In this document: positions 1 to 8,554 of the stretch, one piece after another
How the letters are laid out: every line of letters begins with the position of its first letter
Numbering within the stretch: the stretch's first letter is position 1
Source of the DNA: Telluria beijingensis
GTDB taxonomy: Bacteria; Pseudomonadota; Gammaproteobacteria; Burkholderiales; Burkholderiaceae_D
Assembly: GCF_030770395.1 (NCBI RefSeq)
Contig: NZ_CP132480.1
Coordinates: 2,102,714 to 2,166,713, forward strand
DNA: 64,000 nucleotides
Direction: 5' to 3'
Notes under the pieces: generated by a model
The model's database searches: none
What the model was told of the DNA's origin: nothing
What the model saw: the letters and a program-made list of their open reading frames with translations, nothing else
Position numbers and translations under genes: made by a program

Positions 1-859
1 CGCGCGCATACTGGAACAGGGTGGTCTGGACCGGCGCGATCACGCGGTCGGTGCCGTTGCAGCACCAGCTGCCGCCCTCGGTCGCCACCGTGCCCACCGA
101 AAAATAATAGATGTGCGGCGAGGTGCGCGCCCAGGCATTGAATTCGCGCGCGCCGTCCGGCGCCAGCTCCCATTGGGCCGCCTTGTGGGTGAGCAGGTCG
201 CGCAGCGGCGCGTGCAGCTTGGGCAGCACTGCCAGCACCGCGTCGCTCAGGGTGGTGCCGTTGTGCGGGGCCGAGATCGTGGTCACGCTGCGGATCCAGC
301 CGACCTTGCCGCCCTTGAACAATTCTCCATCGCCCTCGTCCTGGCTCGAGCCGTGTTCCAGCAGTTCGACCAGCGCGCGGATCGTGGTGCCGCCCATGCT
401 GTGGCCGATCAGGTGGATCGGGTGCTCGGCGTCCCAGGCCGGATACAGCGCCAGCGGATAGTCTTGCGGATTGTTGCGTGGATCGGCGGCCCAGCATTTG
501 CCGGGCGGTTTTTGTACCTGCCCGGGCAGTCCGTGGTCGCGCACGTGCGCCTTGCCATAGTCGACGCAGCCGCCCTTGATCTGGGCGTACAGGTCGGCCG
601 CGCGGTCCCAGTTTGACGAGATCGGCCCCACGGCCGCGGCGAACACGGCGCGCGGCCCGCGGTAGATCTGCATTTGCGAGGCGATGTCGCCATAGCCGCC
701 CCAGTAGTTGAAGCCGCTGTGCTGGAATTCCTCCGGCCCGAAGCCGAGGAAGCCGTGCACGAGGATGACGGGATCGTTATTGGCCGCGCTGGCGGCAGGG
801 GCGGCGAGCAGGCCGAGTGCGACCAGCATGGTGGCACAGGCGTGGGCGAAGCGAACCAT
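1..859 (-). CDS. Secreted triacylglycerol lipase, 3' end beyond window
   Basis: Secreted alpha/beta-hydrolase lipase; about 286 codons are present and the C terminus lies off the left edge. Residues 1-25 form a signal peptide ending ASA. An oxyanion-hole segment VHGFLGFG follows at 34-41 and the nucleophile elbow GHSMGG puts the catalytic serine at residue 154. The segment after the VHGF motif, with a YWGG element, resembles the large bacterial lipases of the Geobacillus/Staphylococcus type (family I.5/I.6) rather than the foldase-dependent Pseudomonas type, and no foldase gene is next to it. The ATG at 859 is chosen because the signal peptide begins there. The catalytic Asp and His are expected beyond the edge or near it and were not located. 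Confidence 0.8.
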   Translation of the reverse strand, partial: MVRFAHACATMLVALGLLAAPAASAANNDPVILVHGFLGFGPEEFQHSGFNYWGGYGDIASQMQIYRGPRAVFAAAVGPISSNWDRAADLYAQIKGGCVDYGKAHVRDHGLPGQVQKPPGKCWAADPRNNPQDYPLALYPAWDAEHPIHLIGHSMGGTTIRALVELLEHGSSQDEGDGELFKGGKVGWIRSVTTISAPHNGTTLSDAVLAVLPKLHAPLRDLLTHKAAQWELAPDGAREFNAWARTSPHIYYFSVGTVATEGGSWCCNGTDRVIAPVQTTLFQYAR

Positions 860-1024
860 CTTGCGTCTCCGGTAAATGCGTCAAGCACATTGTCGGAGGT
901 CGGACGGCGAATGGATTTGCGCTGCGTCGTACTGCAGCGCAGCAAATGGGACTGTGCGCGAGGAAACATGCGCACGCCGCTTGACAGCGGCGTGTCATAT
1001 TTCAGGTGATGATACTGGCGTCGC

Positions 1025-2317
1025 TCAGCGCGCCGTGGTGCTGCCGACCGAGGTGGTGCGCTCCGAGCTCGTCGCCGTGGCCGGCGTGGCGCCCGGCACC
1101 GGCGTGCTGGACGCGGTGACGGCGGCCTTCTCGGCCTGGTCGAGGCGCTCGTCGCTCCACACCACGTAGTCGTCGACCGAGTACAGGCGGCACGGGTCCT
1201 TGCTCTTGGCCGAGCAGGTGGCCAGCGCGCGGCCGTCCGGGTCTTCGCCTTCCTCGGCCCAGGTCCAGCCGCCGCTGCTCGACACGGCGAAGGCGCGCGG
1301 CGTCATCTTGGTGAGATATTCGCGGTAGGCGCGGCGGCCGTGCTCGGACAGGAAGGGCACGGCGTCGACGTCGTCCACCTGGGCGAAATCGGTGCGCGCC
1401 GGGCTCGGCGGGGACTGGACGTCGACCACGACCGCGGTCGGCATGCCGATCTCTTGCAGGAATCGTTCGGTATCCTGCAGCCACACTTTTTCGCCGTCGC
1501 GGCTGGCCAGCATGCCGTGGGCATCGCGCTTGAAGGCGGGGAATTCGACCAGGCGGCCGCGCCCGCCGGCCTGGACGAAGGACGCATGCATGCGGCCCGC
1601 CAGTTCCGGCCCGAACAGCGAATCGTTCTGGCCATACATCCACAGGCTCGGCACCGTGGCTTTCGATCCGTATTCGGCGAAGGCCGACACCAGTTGCGAA
1701 CGCCAGGCGCAGCGGTCGCTGTCGTCGCGCAGGCCGCCGGCGAAGTTGATCAGGCCGCGCAGGCCCGGCAAAGCCTGGGTGCCGAGGGCGATCGCGGCCA
1801 GGCCGCCATAGGACTGGCCGGCCACCACCATGCGCTCGCCGTCGACCCACGGCTGCTGGCGGGCGTAGTCGAGCGTGGAGCGGATGTCTTCGGCCTGGGT
1901 ATAGCCGTTGGCCGTCATGTCGCAGCCATGGTCGCGGTAGCGTCCGCCCGAATTCGAGAAGCCCTGGCGCATCGGCACCATTACCGCATAGCCGCGCTTC
2001 ACGAACGCGCTGGCCATGTAATAGAAGCGGTCGCGCGGCTGCAGGCTGGGGCGGCCGGGATCCTTGCCATGGTTGATGACGATCAGGGGGAAGGGGCCGG
2101 GACCGTTCGGCTGGAATACGGTGGTCTCGAGCGTCACGCCGCCATCGCCGGCCGGGACCTGGACGATGTGTTCGTTCATGCGGTAATCGAGCTGGGCCTT
2201 CAGGGACTCGGCGGCCGGAGTGGCCGGCAGTTCCTGCAGGTGGGCCACGGCGGGCAACATGGCCACTACGGCGATCGAAGCGGAAATCAGACGACGGAAA
2301 GACAGGGTGTTCGGCAT
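1025..2317 (-). CDS. Secreted alpha/beta hydrolase, dienelactone-hydrolase-like
   Basis: Predicted exported serine hydrolase of 430 aa. A signal peptide (MPNTLSFRRLISASIAVVAM, cleavage near AVA) precedes a hydrolase core with the oxyanion-hole segment VINHGKDPG and the nucleophile motif GQSYGG. About 100 residues after the core look like an extra domain rich in Trp and Asp, of no family I recognise. The open frame extends upstream to 2431, but only the Met at 2317 places a signal peptide at the N terminus; no strong ribosome site decides it. The substrate cannot be read from sequence; esters or short peptides are typical of the superfamily. It is codirectional with the lipase 165 bp away. Confidence 0.75.
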   Translation of the reverse strand: MPNTLSFRRLISASIAVVAMLPAVAHLQELPATPAAESLKAQLDYRMNEHIVQVPAGDGGVTLETTVFQPNGPGPFPLIVINHGKDPGRPSLQPRDRFYYMASAFVKRGYAVMVPMRQGFSNSGGRYRDHGCDMTANGYTQAEDIRSTLDYARQQPWVDGERMVVAGQSYGGLAAIALGTQALPGLRGLINFAGGLRDDSDRCAWRSQLVSAFAEYGSKATVPSLWMYGQNDSLFGPELAGRMHASFVQAGGRGRLVEFPAFKRDAHGMLASRDGEKVWLQDTERFLQEIGMPTAVVVDVQSPPSPARTDFAQVDDVDAVPFLSEHGRRAYREYLTKMTPRAFAVSSSGGWTWAEEGEDPDGRALATCSAKSKDPCRLYSVDDYVVWSDERLDQAEKAAVTASSTPVPGATPATATSSERTTSVGSTTAR

Positions 2318-2531
2318 GGCTGACTCTGGACTCGCGTAATGCATATTTACTGCCGTGCGGAACAATTTCCGCATGGAATAAACCGAGTCTAGGTCGAGAA
2401 AATCTCTAGAGCAATATCCGGTTGACAGCATACGACACTAAATTTTCGTGCGTGGTAAAAATGGCTACGCAACAAAAATCTTTATGAGAGCGTAAAATTC
2501 CGGTCTTAATAACTTACGGGTCATTTAATTG

Positions 2532-4199
2532 ATGAGCAAGTACGCGCCGCGCGAATGGGCACCCGACGAGAAGCCGATGCTGCCCGGCTCGCCGTCGACG
2601 CCGGCCCATCCGACACGCGTACGCCTGGCCTATTTCGTGGTCGGCATCCTGGTCAGCATCACTGGCGGCCTGGGCAATGCGCTGGTCTCGGTCAACCTGC
2701 TGCACCTGCAGGGCGTGCTCGGCGCCACCCAGATCGAAGTCGCCTGGTTGCCTGCCGCCTATGTGATGGCGAATGCCTCGATGAACCTGCTGCTGGTGAA
2801 ATTCCGGCAACAGTTCGGGCTGCGCCTGTTCACCGAATTCTTCCTTGTGCTGTACGCACTGGTGACCTTCGCCCACCTGTTCGTGGGCGGCCTCGGTTCC
2901 GCCATCGCCGTGCGCGCCGCCCACGGCATGCTGGCCGCCGCGCTGTCGACCCTGGGCCTGTACTACACGCTGCAGGCGTTTTCCAAGCCCTGGCGCCTGA
3001 AGGGCCTGACGATCGCGCTCGGCGTGGCCCAGTTGTCGCTGCCGCTGGCCTATATCTTTTCCAACGACCTGTTGCAGATCGCCGAGTGGAAGGGCTTGTA
3101 CTCGTGCGAGCTGGGCCTGGCGCTGGTCTCGCTGGGCGCGGTGTTGCTCCTCAAGCTGCCGCCGGGCGACCGCTTCCAGGCCTTCCGCCCGGCCGACTTC
3201 CTGACCTTTTCGCTGTTCGCGCCCGGCATCGCGCTGCTGTGCGCGGTGCTGACCTTCGGACGCATCCTGTGGTGGCATGAAACGCCGTGGATCGGGGTCG
3301 CGCTGGCGGCGGCCATCGTCCTGCTGGCGGCCGCCATTTGTGTCGAGCACAACCGCGCCAATCCCTTGCTCAATATCCGCTGGCTCACCACCGGCAAGAT
3401 CCTGCACGTGGCGCTGACCTTGCTGCTGGTGCGCATCGTGCTGTCCGAGCAGAGCGTGGGCGCGGTCGGCTTCCTGCGCGCGGTGGGCCTGGACAACGAC
3501 CAGATGCGGGTGCTGTTCGGCTGCGTGCTGGCCGCCACCGTGGCCGGGATCGCGGTCTCGGCGCTGACCCTGAACATCGAACACCTGACCTGGCCGCGGG
3601 TGGTGGCGCTGCTGTGCATGGCGCTGGGCGCCTGGCTCGATGCCCATGCCAGCAACCAGACCCGGGCCGAGCAGATGTACCTCAGCCAAAGCCTGCTCGC
3701 CTTCGGCGGCACGCTATTCGTCGGGCCGTCGCTGGTGTCGCTGATCTTCACCGTGGTCGGCAATCCCGGTGCGCTGATCAGCTTCTCGGTGCTGTTCGGC
3801 CTGACCCAGAACCTGGGCGGCCTGCTCGGCTCGGCGCTGGTCGGCACCTTCCAGACATGGCGCGAAAAATTCCACTCCTCGCATATCGTCGAGCAGCTCA
3901 GTTCGCTCGACCCGCTGGTGGCCGGCCGTATCCAGTCCGGCGCCGCGGCGGCCGGCCGCTTGCTGGCCGATCCCGCCGCGGCGACGCGCCAGTCGCTGCA
4001 GTCGCTGGCGAGTACGGCCACGCGCGAAGCCAATATCCTTGCCTACAACGACGTATTCCTGGTGCTGGCCATCCTGGCCGCCGCGAGCGCCTGCTGGATC
4101 TTCCTGCACGCCGTGTGGCTGCATTATCATCCTGCTCCCCAGCCCGCGCCGGCAGCGCCGCCCGGCACGCCACCTCCACCCGATCCCGTGACCGACTGA
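2532..4199 (+). CDS. MFS drug-efflux transporter (EmrB/FarB-like, DHA2 type)
   Basis: Inner-membrane proton-driven exporter of 555 aa. Many hydrophobic segments are visible from residue 30 onward (for example LAYFVVGILVSITGGLGNAL), and a long soluble stretch before the last helix plus a Pro-rich C-terminal tail match the 14-helix DHA2 group. It starts a three-gene unit: the HlyD adaptor begins 1 bp after its stop and the outer-membrane factor overlaps the adaptor, which is the standard layout of an EmrAB-TolC-type tripartite pump. Substrate unknown; lipophilic drugs or fatty acids are usual. A TTG lies directly before this ATG, so the start could be three bases earlier. No regulator gene is adjacent on this side. 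Confidence 0.85.
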   Translation: MSKYAPREWAPDEKPMLPGSPSTPAHPTRVRLAYFVVGILVSITGGLGNALVSVNLLHLQGVLGATQIEVAWLPAAYVMANASMNLLLVKFRQQFGLRLFTEFFLVLYALVTFAHLFVGGLGSAIAVRAAHGMLAAALSTLGLYYTLQAFSKPWRLKGLTIALGVAQLSLPLAYIFSNDLLQIAEWKGLYSCELGLALVSLGAVLLLKLPPGDRFQAFRPADFLTFSLFAPGIALLCAVLTFGRILWWHETPWIGVALAAAIVLLAAAICVEHNRANPLLNIRWLTTGKILHVALTLLLVRIVLSEQSVGAVGFLRAVGLDNDQMRVLFGCVLAATVAGIAVSALTLNIEHLTWPRVVALLCMALGAWLDAHASNQTRAEQMYLSQSLLAFGGTLFVGPSLVSLIFTVVGNPGALISFSVLFGLTQNLGGLLGSALVGTFQTWREKFHSSHIVEQLSSLDPLVAGRIQSGAAAAGRLLADPAAATRQSLQSLASTATREANILAYNDVFLVLAILAAASACWIFLHAVWLHYHPAPQPAPAAPPGTPPPPDPVTD

Positions 4200-4200
4200 T

Positions 4201-5277
4201 ATGCCTGAACCATCGACCGTCCCAAATCGCTCGCGCCGCATCCTGCTGAGCGCACTCGCCTTCGGCGCGATCGCCATCGCCGGCGTACTGATCGTGCTGT
4301 ACGCCTGGAACCTGCCGCCGTTTCGCAGCGCACAGCAGAGCACCGAGAACGCGCTGGTGCGCGGCCAGGTGACGATCATCAGTCCGCAACTGAGCGGCTA
4401 CGTGGTCGAGGTGCGGGTGCAGGATTTCCAGCAGGTCAAGAAGGGCGAACTCCTGATGCGCATCGACGAGCGCATCCCGACCCAGCGCCTGGCGCAGGCG
4501 CGCGCCGAACTGGCCAACCGCCAGGCGGCCCTGAGCAACTTCGCCCAGAGCCAGTCCAGCGCGCGCGCCACCATCGCGCAGAACCAGGCGCTGCTGGCTT
4601 CGAACGAAGCCCAGGCGCGGCGCGCGCAATCGGACCTGCGCCGGGTGGAAGAGCTGGCGGCCGACGGCTCGCTGTCGACGCGCGAACTGGACGCCGCGCG
4701 AGCCACCCAGGCGCAGGCCGCGGCCTCGCGCGAGCAGTCGCGCGCCGCGCTCGAGATCGCGCGCCAGAACCTGCGTTCGGTCGACGTCAACCGCGCCGCG
4801 CTCGAGGCGGCGGTGGCCAATGCCGAGGCGGCGGTGAAGCTGGCCGAGATCGACATGGCCAATACCCGCATCACCGCCCCGCGCGACGGACAATTGGGAC
4901 AGGTGACGGTGCGCCAGGGCGCCTACGTGAACGCGGGCGCCCAGCTGACGGCGCTGGTGCCGAGCGCGATGTGGATCATCGCCAATATGAAGGAAACACA
5001 GATGGCCGATGTGGCAGTCGGCCAGCCGGTGAGCTTTACCGTCGATGCCCTGGGAGATGCGCGCTTGCGGGGCCACGTCGAACGCATCGCGCCGGCGACC
5101 GGTTCGGAGTTCTCGGTGATCGCGCCGGATAACGCCACCGGCAACTTCGTCAAGATTGCCCAGCGCATCCCGGTGCGCATCAGCATCGACCCGGACCAGC
5201 CGCTGGCGCAGCGCCTGCGGCCGGGCATGTCGGTGGTGACCACGATCGATACGGCGCCGGCAGGAGCGGCGCGGTGA
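4201..5277 (+). CDS. HlyD-family periplasmic adaptor of efflux pump (EmrA-like)
   Basis: Membrane-fusion protein of 358 aa linking the MFS pump to the outer-membrane channel. Residues about 17-37 form one N-terminal membrane anchor (ALAFGAIAIAGVLIVLYAW). A lipoyl half-motif (SGYVVEVRVQDFQQVKKGELL) follows, then a long Ala/Arg/Gln-rich coiled-coil hairpin (about residues 95-215), the second lipoyl half (ITAPRDGQLGQVTVRQGAYV) and a beta-barrel domain. Length and architecture fit EmrA/AaeA. It sits between the pump gene and the outer-membrane factor with essentially no spacing, so the three are almost certainly cotranscribed. Confidence 0.9.
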   Translation: MPEPSTVPNRSRRILLSALAFGAIAIAGVLIVLYAWNLPPFRSAQQSTENALVRGQVTIISPQLSGYVVEVRVQDFQQVKKGELLMRIDERIPTQRLAQARAELANRQAALSNFAQSQSSARATIAQNQALLASNEAQARRAQSDLRRVEELAADGSLSTRELDAARATQAQAAASREQSRAALEIARQNLRSVDVNRAALEAAVANAEAAVKLAEIDMANTRITAPRDGQLGQVTVRQGAYVNAGAQLTALVPSAMWIIANMKETQMADVAVGQPVSFTVDALGDARLRGHVERIAPATGSEFSVIAPDNATGNFVKIAQRIPVRISIDPDQPLAQRLRPGMSVVTTIDTAPAGAAR

Positions 5278-6653
5278 GGCGCCGTCCGCTCCTTGTCGCG
5301 GCGCTGCCCCTGCTGTTGTCGGCCTGCGCGATGGCGCCGCAGCCGGCGCCGGAATCATCCTTGAGCGTGCCTGCAGCCTGGCGCACTGAGAGTACGGACG
5401 CCGCCACGGTCGATCGCGACTGGTGGCGCGCCTTCGGCGATCCGGTGCTCGATGGCCTGGTGCGGCGCGCGCTCGACAATAACGGTGACCTCAGGATTGC
5501 CCGCGCGCGCCTGCAGGAATACCAGGCGCGCATTCGTGTCGCCGACAGCGCGCGGCTGCCTGCATTGAACCTGTCATTGGGACCGACCCGCGCACGCGCC
5601 ATCGGCCCGTTCGGCGAACCGGTCGAGACCACCTCGGTCGTCGGCGCGGTGCAGGCCAGCTATGAGCTGGACCTGTTCGGGCGCGTGGCCGGCAGCGTCG
5701 CGGCGGCGCGCTTCGAGTCGCTGTCGCAGGAGGCGGCGTTGGACGCCACGGCGCTGGCGGTGGCGGCGAACACGGCATCCAGCTACCTGACCCTGCTGGG
5801 CCTGGACGCCCAACTGGCGCTGGCGCGCGCGACCCTGGAATCGCGCGAGCGCTCGTTCGAACTCGCCCGCCACCAGTTCGAGGTCGGCTACAGTTCGCGC
5901 CTGGAGATGTCGCAGGCCGAGGCCGAGCTGCACGCGACCGCCGCCACCGTCCCCCAGCTGGAACGCCAGATCGCGCTGCAGGAACAGGCGCTGAACCTGC
6001 TGCTGGGCGCCAGTCCCGGCCCGGTGGCGCGGGGCGCCGATTTGATGGCCTTGCGCGAGCCGCGGCCCGCGCCGGGGCTGCCGTCCGAACTGCTGCGCCG
6101 GCGGCCCGACATCGCCCAGGCCGAACGGCTGGTGGCGGCCAGCGACGCCAGCCTGGCAGTGGCGCGCGACGCGCTGCTGCCGTCGATCCGCCTGACGGCG
6201 TCACTGGGCGCGCAGGGACATAGCCTGTCGCAGTTGCTGCGTTCGCCGACCGAGTTGTGGAGCATCGGCGGCAGCGTGCTGGCGCCGCTGTTCGACGCGG
6301 GCCGGCTGCGCGCCCAGGCCGAGATCGCGGGCACGGTGCGCGACCGCGCGGTGTTCACCTATGAATCGGTGGTGCGCACGGCGTTCGCCGAGACCGAGAA
6401 TGCGCTGGCCTCGATCGAGGGGCTGCACCGGCAACTGGTCGAGGCCGAGGCGCGGCGGGTGGCGGCGAACGAAGTATTGCGGGTGGCGGGCAACCGCTAT
6501 CGCAACGGCTATGCCTCGTATCTCGAAGAACTCGACGCCCAGCGCACGGCCTTCACTGCCGACCTGAATGCGCTGCAGTTGCGCGCGAGCCTGCTGGCCG
6601 CCCACGTCGACCTGTACCGCGCGCTGGGCGGTGGGTGGAGGCCGGCGCCATGA
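5274..6653 (+). CDS. Outer-membrane efflux lipoprotein, NodT/OprM type
   Basis: Outer-membrane channel of the efflux pump, 459 aa. The N terminus is a lipoprotein signal with lipobox LSAC (Cys 18), followed by two repeated outer-membrane-efflux (OEP) domains; the pattern PDIAQAERLVAASDASLAVARDALLPSIRL in the second half is typical of NodT/OprM proteins (only part is needed to recognise it: RRPDIAQAERL). Translation starts at a GTG that overlaps the adaptor stop by 4 bp, indicating coupling. Like other NodT lipoproteins it should be acylated and sorted to the outer membrane. It completes the tripartite system and should work only with the two genes before it. Confidence 0.88.
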   Translation: MRRRPLLVAALPLLLSACAMAPQPAPESSLSVPAAWRTESTDAATVDRDWWRAFGDPVLDGLVRRALDNNGDLRIARARLQEYQARIRVADSARLPALNLSLGPTRARAIGPFGEPVETTSVVGAVQASYELDLFGRVAGSVAAARFESLSQEAALDATALAVAANTASSYLTLLGLDAQLALARATLESRERSFELARHQFEVGYSSRLEMSQAEAELHATAATVPQLERQIALQEQALNLLLGASPGPVARGADLMALREPRPAPGLPSELLRRRPDIAQAERLVAASDASLAVARDALLPSIRLTASLGAQGHSLSQLLRSPTELWSIGGSVLAPLFDAGRLRAQAEIAGTVRDRAVFTYESVVRTAFAETENALASIEGLHRQLVEAEARRVAANEVLRVAGNRYRNGYASYLEELDAQRTAFTADLNALQLRASLLAAHVDLYRALGGGWRPAP

Positions 6654-7258
6654 AGCGCGCGGTGTGCGATGTGTGCCTGCGCGCGCAGTCGGCGTGCATC
6701 TGCGGCTGGATCGTGCGGATCGAGGCGCAGGCCGGCTTGCTGGTGCTGCAGCATCCGCTGGAAGTCGGCAATGCCAAGAACAGTGCGCGGCTGCTGCACC
6801 TGAGCGTGGCGGGCAGCGCGCTGGCGGTGGGCGAGACCTTCGATGCGGCCGAACTGGATGGCTTGCTGCATGCGGACGGGCGCGTGCCGGTGCTGCTGTA
6901 TCCGGAGACGGCGGGGGACCAGAACCTGCCGCCGCCGCCCCATGTCGCGTTGTCGGCGGAGCGGGTGCGGCTGGTGCTGCTGGACGCCACCTGGCGCAAG
7001 AGCCGCAAGATGCTGTACCTGAATCCGGCCTTGCAGCGCCTGCCGCGGTTGGCGCTGAGCGATGTGGCGCCGTCGAACTACCGCATCCGCAAGGCGCATG
7101 CGCCGCATCAGTTGTCGAGCCTGGAGGCGGCGGCGCAGGCGCTGGGCCAGCTGGAAGGCGATGGCGAGCGCTACCGGCCGCTGCTGGATGCCTTCGATGG
7201 GTTTGTTTCGCAACAGGCGTCGTACGGCGCGCTTGTATTCGGTAATGGGGCGGCGTAA
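6650..7258 (+). CDS. DTW-domain protein, probable tRNA-uridine aminocarboxypropyltransferase
   Basis: 202-aa DTW-domain protein. The family (TapT/YfiP) transfers the aminocarboxypropyl group of SAM to a tRNA uridine to make acp3U. Visible are the N-terminal cysteine cluster CDVCLRAQSACICGW, likely metal-binding, the segment LQHPLEVGNAKNSARLL, and the signature LDATWRKSRKM about 110 residues in, where the name-giving D-T-W is DATW. Its ATG overlaps the TGA of the efflux lipoprotein (ATGA), so it may be translated from the same transcript, although the functions are unrelated. A LexA-type operator starts 3 bp after its stop and belongs to the next gene. Confidence 0.85.
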   Translation: MKRAVCDVCLRAQSACICGWIVRIEAQAGLLVLQHPLEVGNAKNSARLLHLSVAGSALAVGETFDAAELDGLLHADGRVPVLLYPETAGDQNLPPPPHVALSAERVRLVLLDATWRKSRKMLYLNPALQRLPRLALSDVAPSNYRIRKAHAPHQLSSLEAAAQALGQLEGDGERYRPLLDAFDGFVSQQASYGALVFGNGAA

Positions 7259-7260
7259 TA

Positions 7261-7280
7261 TACTGTATAAATATACAGTA
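7261..7280 (+). promoter_or_regulatory. LexA box (SOS operator)
   Basis: The sequence TACTGTATAAATATACAGTA has perfect 6-bp outer arms TACTGT/ACAGTA around eight A/T bases. It differs from the enterobacterial LexA consensus TACTGT(AT)4ACAGTA only within the A/T core. It ends 14 bp before the GTG of the radical SAM gene, where LexA would block the promoter or early transcription. Betaproteobacterial LexA recognises the same CTGT-N8-ACAG core. Very unlikely by chance in such GC-rich DNA. Confidence 0.88.
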
Positions 7281-7294
7281 TTGGAGCCGATCCC

Positions 7295-8470
7295 GTGGGC
7301 ACTATCGACAATCCAGTTATCCGGGAACCGTTTGACGATGGGCATATCGCCTTCGCACCATCTCCGCCGCCGTTGGCGAAAAAGGGCCGTGGAGCGGTGT
7401 CGAACTTGCAGGGCCGCTACGAGGTCAATGGCCGCGAGCGCTTTGACGACGGCTGGGTAGTCGATCACGATGCCATGCCGGCATTCAAGACCGTCGTCAC
7501 CGACGAGATCGCCAAGAGCATCCTATCGCGCAACAGTTCGCCAGACATCCCGTTCAGCGTTTCCTTGAATCCCTATCGCGGCTGCGAGCACGGCTGCATC
7601 TATTGTTTCGCGCGGCCGACGCACAGCTACCTGGGCCTGTCTCCGGGACTCGATTTCGAAAGCCGCCTGTTCGCCAAGGTCAACGCGCCCGAGTTATTGC
7701 GGCGCGAACTGGCAAAACCCGGCTACGTGCCAGAGCACATCGCTATCGGCGTCAACACCGATGCCTATCAACCCTGCGAGCGCGAGCGCAAGCTCACACG
7801 CGCGGTGCTCGAGGTGCTGGCCGAGTGCCGCCATCCGGCCGGCCTGATCACCAAGTCGTCGCTGATCGAGCGCGACATCGACATCCTGGCGCCGATGGCC
7901 GCCAATGGCCTGGCCTGTGCGGCGGTGACGCTCACCACGCTCGACGCCGAGATCTCGCGCACGCTGGAGCCGCGCGCCGCGGCCCCGATGCGGCGCCTGC
8001 GCACCATCCGCACGCTGGCCGATGCCGGCATCCCGGTGAGCGTCAGCGTGGCGCCGATCATCCCCTTCGTGACCGAACCCGAGATCGAGCGCATCCTCGA
8101 AGCGGCGCGCGATGCCGGCGCGGTCGGCGCGCATTACACGGTGCTGCGCCTGCCGCACGAGGTGAATCCGCTGTTCCAGGAATGGCTGCAGGCCCACTTC
8201 CCCGACCGTGCGCAGCGGGTGATGAACCGGATTCGCGAGATGCGGGGCGGGAAGGATTACGACAGCGATTTCGCGACCCGCATGAAAGGCGAGGGCGTGT
8301 GGGCCGACCTGATTCGCCAGCGCTTTGAAAAGGCGTCGCAGCGGCTCGGGTTCTCGGATTTGCGCGGGCGTTTCGGGCGGCTCGATGGTTCGCAGTTCAG
8401 GCGGCCACTGGTGGTGCCGCAGACGCTGAAGAGGGAGGGAAAGGGCGCTGGACAGCTGAATTTATTCTAG
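7295..8470 (+). CDS. PA0069-family radical SAM protein, predicted SOS-regulated
   Basis: Radical SAM enzyme of 391 aa, distantly like spore photoproduct lyase (SplB). The cluster-binding motif CEHGCIYC (CX3CX2C) lies near residues 97-104 in NPYRGCEHGCIYCFARPTH. The conserved family N terminus GRYEVNGRERFDDGW precedes it and a TIM-barrel-like region with SVSVAPIIPF follows. Translation starts at GTG with a GGAG Shine-Dalgarno 8 bp upstream. A near-consensus LexA box lies just before that. The last five residues, QLNLF, match the bacterial sliding-clamp-binding consensus. Together these point to a DNA-damage role, but no reaction has been assigned here from sequence. I recall PA0069 being listed among LexA-controlled genes of Pseudomonas aeruginosa; this should be verified. 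Confidence 0.88.
   Translation: MGTIDNPVIREPFDDGHIAFAPSPPPLAKKGRGAVSNLQGRYEVNGRERFDDGWVVDHDAMPAFKTVVTDEIAKSILSRNSSPDIPFSVSLNPYRGCEHGCIYCFARPTHSYLGLSPGLDFESRLFAKVNAPELLRRELAKPGYVPEHIAIGVNTDAYQPCERERKLTRAVLEVLAECRHPAGLITKSSLIERDIDILAPMAANGLACAAVTLTTLDAEISRTLEPRAAAPMRRLRTIRTLADAGIPVSVSVAPIIPFVTEPEIERILEAARDAGAVGAHYTVLRLPHEVNPLFQEWLQAHFPDRAQRVMNRIREMRGGKDYDSDFATRMKGEGVWADLIRQRFEKASQRLGFSDLRGRFGRLDGSQFRRPLVVPQTLKREGKGAGQLNLF
8453..8467 (+). other. Codons for C-terminal QLNLF clamp-binding-like motif
   Basis: The extreme C terminus of the radical SAM protein reads QLNLF, residues 387-391, followed by the stop. The consensus peptide for binding the beta sliding clamp is QL(S/D)LF, and such motifs commonly sit at flexible C termini of polymerases and repair proteins. 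Binding is inferred, not shown. Confidence 0.55.
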
Positions 8471-8554
8471 TAGCGAAATTGTGGACGGCCATGCCGGCGT
8501 GTGCCGGTGCGGGCTCCAGCGTACAATGCGATCTGTTGCTCCCTTGTACATCCT

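Noticed and set aside
974..993. Hairpin ACGCCGC/GCGGCGT downstream of the dienelactone-hydrolase-like gene
   Set aside because: No T tract on either strand, so it was not called a terminator.
3898..5358. Minus-strand open frame across the efflux adaptor
   Set aside because: Antisense to a clear HlyD-family gene in a tight operon; no independent evidence.
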